Below, one piece after another: positions 35,028 through 42,467 of a stretch of 64,000 nucleotides of DNA. How positions within the stretch are numbered: the stretch's first letter is position 1; every line of letters begins with the position of its first letter. Both the position numbers and the translations under genes were made by a program. The notes below the pieces were generated by a model. It made no database searches and was not told the DNA's origin. It was given only the letters and a program-made list of their open reading frames with translations. The DNA is from Planococcus sp. SK3692. Lineage in GTDB: Bacteria > Bacillota > Bacilli > Bacillales_A > Planococcaceae. Location: contig NZ_JARCHV010000002.1 in the NCBI RefSeq assembly GCF_028890485.2, forward strand, positions 1,383,437 through 1,447,436, read 5' to 3'.

Positions 35028-35909
35028 ATGGTTGATGTGTATTTGTTCAGCGGATTTCTCGGCAGCGGGAAAACGACCTTGCTGAAGAAGATGATTATGG
35101 AATTTAAAGAAAAAGGCTTGAAGCCGGCAGTGTTCATGAATGAACTCGGCTCGATGAATTTCGATTCGGAAGAAGTCGGGGACGGGGTGCCGCTTAAGGA
35201 GATTTTGGATGGCTGCATTTGCTGCAGCGGATCTGAAAAATCGGAAGCGCAGATCCAGACTTTGCTTGCGGAGTCGGAATTCGATGTGTTGCTGATTGAA
35301 ACGACTGGAGCGGCACATCCCGTCGAAGCACTCGATGCGATTTTCTCTCCGCTGTTCGCGGAGCGCTTGAACTTCCGCGGCATTGTCACCGTGGCGGACA
35401 GCAAACGCTTTTTAGAGCGGCAGCAATTGTCTCCACAAATCCGCTCGCTGTTCATCGAGCAGATTCGCCACGCCGATTTACTACTGGCAAACAAAACGGA
35501 TTTGCTGAGCGAATCGGAACAAAGCCAAGCGATTTTTGAAATCCAGCAAATCAATCCAACGGCGCGCATTGTCCAGACGGTGCATGCTAAAGTGCCTTTG
35601 AAACTGCTTGAATCCGTGAGCCCCTCACAGCGCGGTACTGTCGAACAGGCACCGGTGTCAAAATTAAATTTACAGACGAAGATCGTGTCATTCGATGAGC
35701 CCGTTGAGCGGGAGGCGTTCGAGGAATGGCTGCGCAATTTGCCGGATACGGTCTACCGCATCAAAGGCTATCTTACGCTTTCAGGCCATAGTTATCCGCA
35801 TTCTTTCCAATACGCTTACGGGATGGTGCAGTGGCTGCCGGAATACATGAAGCTGCGCAACCAGATTGTGTTGATCGGTGAAAACCTTGAGCAGTTGGCA
35901 ATGCCATGA
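35028..35909 (+). CDS. CobW/COG0523 family G3E GTPase
   Basis: 293 residues. P-loop SGFLGSGKTT at about 8-17, the metal-site motif GCICCSG (C-x-C-C near residues 63-66), a Walker B LLIETTGAAHP and NKTD (specificity, near 160). A CobW_C-like region sits at the C terminus, shortened relative to the ~400-residue ZigA types. Members deliver or regulate zinc or cobalt. No Zur box or B12 riboswitch is visible upstream, so the metal is unassigned. The following 79-residue gene overlaps it by four bases. Confidence 0.87.
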   Translation: MVDVYLFSGFLGSGKTTLLKKMIMEFKEKGLKPAVFMNELGSMNFDSEEVGDGVPLKEILDGCICCSGSEKSEAQIQTLLAESEFDVLLIETTGAAHPVEALDAIFSPLFAERLNFRGIVTVADSKRFLERQQLSPQIRSLFIEQIRHADLLLANKTDLLSESEQSQAIFEIQQINPTARIVQTVHAKVPLKLLESVSPSQRGTVEQAPVSKLNLQTKIVSFDEPVEREAFEEWLRNLPDTVYRIKGYLTLSGHSYPHSFQYAYGMVQWLPEYMKLRNQIVLIGENLEQLAMP

Positions 35910-36145
35910 TCGAGGCATATAAACGATTATGGCCGGACCGGCAAGGGGTACAGCGCATCAAGACGCAAGACGAGTTGGAGACAAGCATACGCGTGGAACT
36001 GAACGACGAATTGACTCATCCACGCGTCCGCAAATCAGTAAACGAAAAACTGGAATTGGCAATCGAGCGGATTGATGAGTCAGCGCTTACTGAAGAGGAA
36101 CAGGCAGCATTGATCCAACTATATAAAAAACTTGCTGCTCAATAA
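35906..36145 (+). CDS. Conserved hypothetical helical protein, 79 residues
   Basis: A small, charged, helix-rich soluble protein (RLWPDRQGVQRIKTQDELE at the start, ALTEEEQAALIQLYKKLAAQ at the end) with no cysteine or histidine that could bind metal. The ATG overlaps the CobW-family gene by four bases, so it is co-translated. I do not recognise it. A metal-GTPase partner role is only positional guesswork. Confidence 0.72.
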   Translation: MIEAYKRLWPDRQGVQRIKTQDELETSIRVELNDELTHPRVRKSVNEKLELAIERIDESALTEEEQAALIQLYKKLAAQ

Positions 36146-36161
36146 GCGGCAAACTGTTCAG

Positions 36162-36190
36162 GCTGCCGGGGATTCTCCGGTAGCTTTTTT
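36162..36190 (+). terminator. Rho-independent terminator after the CobW pair
   Basis: An 8-bp stem with one G-T pair (36162-36169 with 36177-36184) followed by T7. Confidence 0.78.
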
Positions 36191-36199
36191 TATGAATTC

Positions 36200-36760
36200 T
36201 CAATATCCACTCTTTGTTTCTCTGATTTCCGAGACAAGCTCGCGAATCCCATTTGAAAACAGGTGGTCATTTCCGGCAAGTTTTCTCAATGTCGTATTCG
36301 ACAGTTTTTCCGAGTATTTTTGCGAATGGCTGAAGGGCACGACGGGATCGCCTGCGCTATGGAAAAGAACGACTTCCGGCAAGGGGGTAATGCGAGAACC
36401 AAAATTCTCTTCCAGTAAAAACTCCTCGATTGCCCATTGCGAATTGATTTCCCAGTATGGTGCTGCGACAGCAATGATTTTAGCAAATGGCTTTCGAGGA
36501 GTTTGTTCTGATAGAAATTTAAACAAAACCGAACCTCCGAGTGAGTGTGTCACTACAATTGCATCATCGCTCAATGACTCGATTTCCTTCTTGAGTACTT
36601 GCTTCCAAGGCGCGTAATGCGGATCTTCCGGTTGAGGCATTTTGGGAGCAATAATTTGAAATTCGGCGTCTAATTGTTGCTTCAAATACTGCAGCAGCCC
36701 CGAACTGCCTTCTTGCTCGTCTTGTGGGCCGGCGCTATGGATGAATAGAATCTGATTCAT
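36200..36760 (-). CDS. Alpha/beta hydrolase of the RBBP9/YdeN type
   Basis: 186 residues from ATG 36760, 7 bases after AAAGGAGG. Hydrolase landmarks are LFIHSAGPQ at the start, THSLGGS with the nucleophile serine near residue 84, FHSAGDPVVPF with the aspartate, and GNDHLFSNG with the histidine. The serine hydrolase substrate is unknown. No lid domain is evident. Monocistronic. Confidence 0.83.
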   Translation of the reverse strand: MNQILFIHSAGPQDEQEGSSGLLQYLKQQLDAEFQIIAPKMPQPEDPHYAPWKQVLKKEIESLSDDAIVVTHSLGGSVLFKFLSEQTPRKPFAKIIAVAAPYWEINSQWAIEEFLLEENFGSRITPLPEVVLFHSAGDPVVPFSHSQKYSEKLSNTTLRKLAGNDHLFSNGIRELVSEIRETKSGY

Positions 36761-36901
36761 TGGCTGGGCCTCCTTTCTTTTAATGTCTAATGCATTCAAC
36801 CGCTAAAGGCATTTTACTTTTTTATTTCTCAGATCTAGCGGCTTTAAAAAATAGCTTTCTGGTTATATCTGAACTTCTATCAAATAACTGGCCTCTTCAA
36901 T

Positions 36902-36968
36902 AAAAAAACACCTGTGCACTGAATTATTGGTATTATCATACCCGTTTTTCAGTGAGAGGTGTTTTTTA
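36902..36968. terminator. Long three-part hairpin, probable terminator of the MATE gene
   Basis: Stacked pairings ACACCT/AGGTGT with A/T tracts outside, CACTGAA/TTCAGTG and GGTAT/ATACC form a 67-base imperfect palindrome in the 291-base gap between the hydrolase and MATE genes. On the minus strand it ends in T7 about 85 bases beyond the MATE stop, so it can act as its terminator. Confidence 0.55.
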
Positions 36969-37051
36969 TCTTATGGATATAGGCAGTGCGAGAGCGAGTC
37001 GATGGCGTTTATCCATCCATGATGCTGCTCAAGTGTTGCCACTGTAATTAA

Positions 37052-38401
37052 TCAGCGATCAGCCAATTTTTTCTGGATGATCAATAAGCGGATCGACAAA
37101 GTGATGGCGCCTGCTGTGAGTCCAACGATCAGTCCGACCCAATAGCCGAATGCGCCGAGGTCAGTGAACGTGGCGAACAGGTAACCAGAAGGCAGTCCAA
37201 TCACCCAATAGGAAATGAGCGCCATAATGAACGTAATGTTGACGTCCTTATAGCCCCGGAGCGCCCCTTGCACTGGAGCTTGTACGGCGTCCGATACTTG
37301 GAACAGAGCAGCGAAGATCAGGAACTGGACCGCGAGCCCGATGACAGCAGGGTCGGATGAGTACAACGCGGCGATCGGTTCCCGCAGGAAATACAGGATG
37401 CCCGATGAGATGATACTGAGCGTCACGGCTGCCCCGACACCAAGCCAGCTGTATTGCTTGGCGTGTGACGCGCGTTTCGCCCCAACTTCAAACCCGACCA
37501 GTATCGTCGCGCCCATTGAGATACTAAGCGGCAGCATATAGAGGAGCGAGGCAAAGTTTAAGGCGATCTGGTGGGCAGCGATGGTGATCGTCCCATACAC
37601 AGACATCATGAATGTCACCGCTGAAAAGATACTGGTTTCGGCAAAGATCGAAATGCCGATCGGTACGCCGATGCCCGTAATTTCTTTCCATCTGGTTAAG
37701 GAAGGACGGGCCCATTTGCGAAAAATCCCGAATGACTTGAACGGTTCATTCATATGGATGATAAACGCGGCAATCGCCAGGACGAGCCAATAGGTAATCG
37801 CCGATGCCATCCCGGCACCCGGACCGCCAAGTTCAGGAAAGCCGAAATTGCCGAAAATCAGCAAATAATTGAAGAACACATTGATCGGCGCCGACATCAA
37901 AGTAATGAACATTGTCACGCGCGTGGCGCCGAGCGCATCGATATACGAGCGCAACGCATTATACACAAACAGCGGCACGAGCCCCAAGCTCATTGCAAAA
38001 ATATAGCGGCTGGCCACATCGTTGACAGCCGGCTCGAGATCCATGAAGCCGAGCAGCCAGTCGATACCTAAGAAGAAAAAAGCGAAGACGATCGCCGCGA
38101 GGATGACCGCTAAGTAAATCCCTTGCTGCACAGCGTCTTTCACGCCATCTTTTTTCTTGGCCCCCATCAATTGTGCTACAATTGGAGTAATGGACATGAG
38201 GATCCCGGCAAGTCCGATATAAACCGGAACCCAAAAAGAGGATCCGATCGACACGCCGGCAAGATCCTCGGTCCCGTAGCGGGCGGTCATGTAAATATCG
38301 AAAAAAGTCACCATATACATAGCGACTTGGGTGATGAGAATCGGCAGGACGATTTTCATTAATAATTTGAGTTTTTCTTGAGTCGTTTCTGTTTCGTACA
38401 T
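37052..38401 (-). CDS. MATE family efflux transporter
   Basis: 449 residues from ATG 38401, 8 bases after GGGAGG; the ATG at 38407 is too close to the site and longer frames lack signals. Twelve hydrophobic helices arranged as two MatE repeats, with family segments MVTFFDIYMTARYGTEDLAGVSIGSSFW and VGFEVGAKRASHAKQY. It should export cationic drugs or metabolites with Na+ or H+. B. subtilis yojI, a MATE gene near odhAB, is a plausible orthologue. Confidence 0.9.
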   Translation of the reverse strand: MYETETTQEKLKLLMKIVLPILITQVAMYMVTFFDIYMTARYGTEDLAGVSIGSSFWVPVYIGLAGILMSITPIVAQLMGAKKKDGVKDAVQQGIYLAVILAAIVFAFFFLGIDWLLGFMDLEPAVNDVASRYIFAMSLGLVPLFVYNALRSYIDALGATRVTMFITLMSAPINVFFNYLLIFGNFGFPELGGPGAGMASAITYWLVLAIAAFIIHMNEPFKSFGIFRKWARPSLTRWKEITGIGVPIGISIFAETSIFSAVTFMMSVYGTITIAAHQIALNFASLLYMLPLSISMGATILVGFEVGAKRASHAKQYSWLGVGAAVTLSIISSGILYFLREPIAALYSSDPAVIGLAVQFLIFAALFQVSDAVQAPVQGALRGYKDVNITFIMALISYWVIGLPSGYLFATFTDLGAFGYWVGLIVGLTAGAITLSIRLLIIQKKLADR

Positions 38402-38510
38402 ATTCATAGCCTCCCAATACACTTGCAATACCAAATAAAACGAGTATATCACACAAACCGTGCAAAGTGATGAAGACACATATGCGCAAAGTAGGAGAGT
38501 AGGACAATAG

Positions 38511-39587
38511 ATGGAAAACAAGACAATCATTTTAACAGGCGGCGGAACAGCCGGACATGTTTCATTAAACCAGGCAATCATTCCGGAACTGGAAAAACTC
38601 GGGTTCCGCGTCGAATATATCGGCTCCAAAGAAGGAATCGAAAACGAATTGATCCGCGATTCGTATCCAGACATCAAATACCATGCGATTTCAAGCGGCA
38701 AACTACGCCGTTATTTTTCCATGAAGAACTTCACGGATCCGTTCCGCGTTGGGGCAGGGTTGACGCAAGCCTTAAACATCATCCGCAAAGTGAAGCCGGT
38801 CGCGATCTTTTCAAAAGGCGGTTTCGTTTCGGTGCCGGTCGCAATGGCTGGGCGTCTCGCAGGCGTGCCAGTCATTATCCACGAGTCCGATGTCACGCCG
38901 GGCCTTGCCAATAAATTGGCCATTCCCTTTGCGGACCATATTTTCACGGTCTTTAAAGAGACCATGAGCCATGTGCCAAAAGAAAAATCGACTTGCACGG
39001 GATCGGTCATCCGCAGTGAATTGCTTGACGGCTCAGCCGCGAGCGGCAGGGAATTATGCCATTTCGACAACACCCATAAAGTATTGATGATCATGGGCGG
39101 AAGCCAAGGGTCTGCGCTCATCAATGATGCAGTGCGTGAAAACCTGGATACCTTGACCAAGCAATTCAATATCATTCATTTATGCGGTAAAGGCAATATC
39201 GATGAGCGCCTAGAAGGACACGAACAGTATTGCCAGTTTGAATATGTGACGCATGAATTGTCGCATCTTTTGCATTTGACGGACCTGGTCGTCTCGCGGG
39301 CAGGGTCAAATTCGATATTCGAATTTCTGGCATTGAAAAAGCCGATGCTGCTCATTCCTTTATCGAAACAAAAAAGCCGCGGGGACCAGATCTTAAATGC
39401 CAATTTGTTCAAATCGCAAGGCTTTGCACATGTGCTTGAGGAAGAACAAGTGAATGCACAAAGCTTCATGGCAGCGATTGAACGCCTGGTAGCCGAAGAA
39501 GAGCAATTGATCCAAGCAATGACAGAAGCAGAACCGCCAAAAACCGCCTATGAAATGGCGAAATTGGTGGCTGCTCACGCAAAATAA
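38511..39587 (+). CDS. murG: MurG, UDP-GlcNAc:lipid I N-acetylglucosaminyltransferase
   Basis: 358 residues, full length. The first glycine-rich loop LTGGGTAGHVSLN is at residues 9-21, IFSKGGFVSVPVAMAGR is the second, and the C-terminal UDP-GlcNAc site has MGGSQGS, VSRAGSNSIFEFLALKKPMLLIPL and DQ. It makes lipid II from lipid I on the inner face of the membrane. Here it lies alone rather than in a mur/div cluster, ahead of dapF. Whether another murG exists elsewhere in the genome cannot be seen. Confidence 0.93.
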   Translation: MENKTIILTGGGTAGHVSLNQAIIPELEKLGFRVEYIGSKEGIENELIRDSYPDIKYHAISSGKLRRYFSMKNFTDPFRVGAGLTQALNIIRKVKPVAIFSKGGFVSVPVAMAGRLAGVPVIIHESDVTPGLANKLAIPFADHIFTVFKETMSHVPKEKSTCTGSVIRSELLDGSAASGRELCHFDNTHKVLMIMGGSQGSALINDAVRENLDTLTKQFNIIHLCGKGNIDERLEGHEQYCQFEYVTHELSHLLHLTDLVVSRAGSNSIFEFLALKKPMLLIPLSKQKSRGDQILNANLFKSQGFAHVLEEEQVNAQSFMAAIERLVAEEEQLIQAMTEAEPPKTAYEMAKLVAAHAK

Positions 39588-39610
39588 ATTCGAGCTAAAG
39601 AGGTGCCCTT

Positions 39611-40558
39611 ATGGAATTACTGAAAGTACATGGTTCAATGAATACATTTTTCCTCTTTGAAGGAAACGACCGCGAAGATTTTCCGCAACTAACGAAGCAA
39701 CTGTCGGCACTTGATGAGGAAATCGACGGCCTCTTGACGGTTTCCCCATCTACACGCGCAGATGCGAAAATGCGCGTTTTCAATACGGACGGCTCCGAAG
39801 CTTCCATGTGCGGCAACGGCTTGCGCTGCGTGGCGCGCTTTGTTTGTGAGCGGGAAGGAATCGACCAGGCAGTGATTGAAACGATGAAAGCGGATTTGGC
39901 TGTACAGAAAGAGCCGGAGATCGACGCCGGGGTGAGTATGTACGGCGTGGAAATTTCGCCGGTATCTTTTCAGCTTGCCGATTTGCCGATGACGTTCGAA
40001 AAGCAGACGGAATGGCGCCAGCAAGCGTTGCCGTTTATCGATGCAGATATTCCGTTTACGGCTGTCGCTGTGCCAAACCCTCATTTGATCGGGATCGTCG
40101 GTAAGGAATTGCAGAAAGACCCGTCCCATCAAGAGAAATGGGCGTCATATTTCAACGGCGACAACCCGTATTTCTCTGACGGGGTCAATGTGAGCTATGT
40201 GACGCCAGTGGAACAAGGGATTTTTGTCCGTACTTATGAAAGAGGTGTTGGCTTTACGGATGCTTGCGGTACAGCCATGACGGCATCTGCTTTGGTCAGC
40301 TGTCTTGCAGGGCTTATGCCATTCGGAGACGTTTCCGTCTTTAACCCTGGTGGTATGGTTAACTGTTCGGTAAAATCCGAGGACGGCCATTATCAATTGA
40401 AGTTGAGCGGCAATGCGACGTATTTAGGCGTTTATCGCTTCCATGCCGGCTCGGGTTTAGCGGAAGGCGAGCTGGAACTAGTCAAACAGTTGGATGAGCA
40501 GCAGGCTTATGAAAAATTCATTGAGAAAATCAGCAATGCCACAGCAGAGCTGAGATAA
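39611..40558 (+). CDS. dapF: Diaminopimelate epimerase DapF
   Basis: 315 residues. The two catalytic cysteines are in SMCGNGLRC (Cys near 67) and TDACGTAMTA (Cys near 219). The N-terminal HGSMNTFFLFEG departs from the usual H-G-x-G-N-D-F, keeping Asn but changing Asp to Thr. The enzyme interconverts LL- and meso-diaminopimelate for lysine and peptidoglycan synthesis. It follows murG by 23 bases, giving a small wall-precursor unit. Confidence 0.88.
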   Translation: MELLKVHGSMNTFFLFEGNDREDFPQLTKQLSALDEEIDGLLTVSPSTRADAKMRVFNTDGSEASMCGNGLRCVARFVCEREGIDQAVIETMKADLAVQKEPEIDAGVSMYGVEISPVSFQLADLPMTFEKQTEWRQQALPFIDADIPFTAVAVPNPHLIGIVGKELQKDPSHQEKWASYFNGDNPYFSDGVNVSYVTPVEQGIFVRTYERGVGFTDACGTAMTASALVSCLAGLMPFGDVSVFNPGGMVNCSVKSEDGHYQLKLSGNATYLGVYRFHAGSGLAEGELELVKQLDEQQAYEKFIEKISNATAELR

Positions 40559-40576
40559 CAGAAAGCGGTGGATTCG

Positions 40577-42223
40577 ATGTCGGGACCTTTTACGAAAGAG
40601 CAAATGGATATGCTGTACGGGAAAGCGGCCGACCCGGTCTATTTCATGCAGCAGCAGGGCAACGGCTTTGTTTATGCTTGGGTCAATCCGGTCTGCCAGG
40701 AAATTTTCGGGATCGATTTGACGGGCCACAGCGTCGAACAATGCATGCCGAGGGAGTTGGCGCTTGAAATCCACAAGCAATACCGGATTGCGATCAAGCG
40801 CAATGAACGGCATCTGTATAGGGATTACAGCTTGTTCTCTGACCGCGGGACCGCGATGGAAACGGAATTGACGCCATTTAAGCACGAGGGCGTTCAATAC
40901 ATTCTGGCTATCACGAGAGATGTGACCGAACAAAAGAAAATCGAAGAGGATTATCTTTTTTATCAATCGCTTGTCCAAAATTCGGTCGACCCGATGCTGA
41001 TGATTTCAGCGGATTTCACCATACTCGACATGAACCCAGCTTACGAAAAAACTTTTGGTGTGAAGCGTAAGGACTGGCTCGGCCGCAATTACGACGACAT
41101 TCCGCAAGACAAGCAGAAATTCTTCGAAATGGGCAAGCTTCTCCTTGAAAACAGCACCAGCAGCCATAAGTCAAGTTCAATATTTTTAAGCCGCATTAAA
41201 AGCGATGGCCGCGAAGCGAAGTTTTCGGCTAGTTATTCATTGATTAAGGAAAACGGGATTATCCGCGCTTTTCATGTCGTGTTCCGTGAGTTGACGAATG
41301 AATTATTATTGAAGCATGAACTGAAACGGACAGAGAATATTCTGGAAAGCTACAAAGATGCACTGAATTACGCAGCGCTCGTACTCATTTGGGATATCTC
41401 CGGTATGATTGAATTTGCCAATGATAATTTCAAGAAGTTGACGGGCTTTGACAGCAGCGAATTGACTGGGATGAATATTCAGACGATCGGCCAAGCCATT
41501 ATGTCCAGCCAGCAACTCGCCCATCTCCAGTCAGTCCTGACAAAAGGTGAGATTTGGCGTGGGCAAGTGCGCAGCTTGAAGAAAAATGGCCAGCCGTTCT
41601 GGGTGGATGCCACGATTATTCCGCTGTTTGATGTCGAAGGGCGCATTTATCAAATGCTCTCCATCTTATTCGATATTACCGATCGCAAAGAAATGGAAGA
41701 GCAATTGCATCATATGGCTTATCATGACCCATTGACGAATTTGCCGAACCGTCGGATGATGGTCAAGCATTTTCGTGAAATGGAGGCGAAAAGTAACCGG
41801 ACAGGAAAACAAGTCGCTGTTTTGTACATAGATGGCGATAATTTCAAGGAAATCAATGACCGGCACGGCCACGAAATCGGCGATGAATTCATCCACCAAT
41901 TCGCCCGCGCGCTTGAACGCAGCATTCGAAAGTATGATGTGGCGGCGCGTATCGGCGGAGACGAATTCCTGATTCTGCTGCCGGGCATATCCGCGATCAA
42001 TAGCCGCAAACAAATCGAGAACATCATTTCTCGCATCCAGCAAACTTTGAAAGACGGATGGGTCATCGATGGCCAATCTTTCTCTCCGACATGCTCCATT
42101 GGCAGCGCTTTATATCCCGAAGACGGAATCGAGTTTGAAGAGCTCATCCAAAAAGCTGACCATGCGCTGTATGAAGCCAAGAAAAAAGGCGGAGGCATTG
42201 TTTGTTTTCACGGCGAATCATGA
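40577..42223 (+). CDS. PAS-PAS-PAS-GGDEF diguanylate cyclase
   Basis: 548 residues from ATG 40577 (a GTG at 40568 is possible). Three PAS-like sensor modules are visible (about 15-115, 135-245 and 260-375), the second with LDMNPAYEKTFGVKRKDWLG and the third with FANDNFKKLTGFDSSELTGMN. A GGDEF domain (about 385-545) follows with an intact active site GGDEF near residue 461 and the product-inhibition I-site RKYD five residues upstream. No transmembrane segment or EAL domain, so it is a cytosolic c-di-GMP synthase. It begins 19 bases after dapF and is probably co-transcribed with murG-dapF. Confidence 0.9.
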   Translation: MSGPFTKEQMDMLYGKAADPVYFMQQQGNGFVYAWVNPVCQEIFGIDLTGHSVEQCMPRELALEIHKQYRIAIKRNERHLYRDYSLFSDRGTAMETELTPFKHEGVQYILAITRDVTEQKKIEEDYLFYQSLVQNSVDPMLMISADFTILDMNPAYEKTFGVKRKDWLGRNYDDIPQDKQKFFEMGKLLLENSTSSHKSSSIFLSRIKSDGREAKFSASYSLIKENGIIRAFHVVFRELTNELLLKHELKRTENILESYKDALNYAALVLIWDISGMIEFANDNFKKLTGFDSSELTGMNIQTIGQAIMSSQQLAHLQSVLTKGEIWRGQVRSLKKNGQPFWVDATIIPLFDVEGRIYQMLSILFDITDRKEMEEQLHHMAYHDPLTNLPNRRMMVKHFREMEAKSNRTGKQVAVLYIDGDNFKEINDRHGHEIGDEFIHQFARALERSIRKYDVAARIGGDEFLILLPGISAINSRKQIENIISRIQQTLKDGWVIDGQSFSPTCSIGSALYPEDGIEFEELIQKADHALYEAKKKGGGIVCFHGES

Positions 42224-42267
42224 GTTTCTTCCATTAAAAGATAGAAATTCTGCAGCCTTCTGTGCAT

Positions 42268-42283
42268 GTAAGCGCTTCAATTA
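42268..42283 (+). promoter_or_regulatory. cre-like CcpA operator upstream of odhAB
   Basis: ATGTAAGCGCTTCAAT fits the Bacillus cre consensus with one mismatch. It lies about 200 bases before odhA, in the only gap preceding the operon. CcpA repression of odhAB in glucose is known from B. subtilis; the actual promoter is not clear to me in this gap. Confidence 0.55.
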
Positions 42284-42467
42284 ACCATAACCGAATCTTT
42301 TCAATCAAAAGCATTGTTTTTTTCAGTGGAAGTAGTAAGATTGATATGGAAATTCGTTCAGTACCGCTACAGCCCTGCCGCTTTAAGTCGGGCGAGGGGC
42401 GTGCTAAAATAGGAAAGACCTATAAATAAAAGTGAATGCCATAAGGCAAATAGTTGGAGGTTATTCA

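Noticed and set aside
42284..42467. Candidate promoters and a GC-rich hairpin before odhA
   Set aside because: No pair of -35/-10 boxes with acceptable spacing stood out; TAAAAT near 42402 lacks a matching -35.
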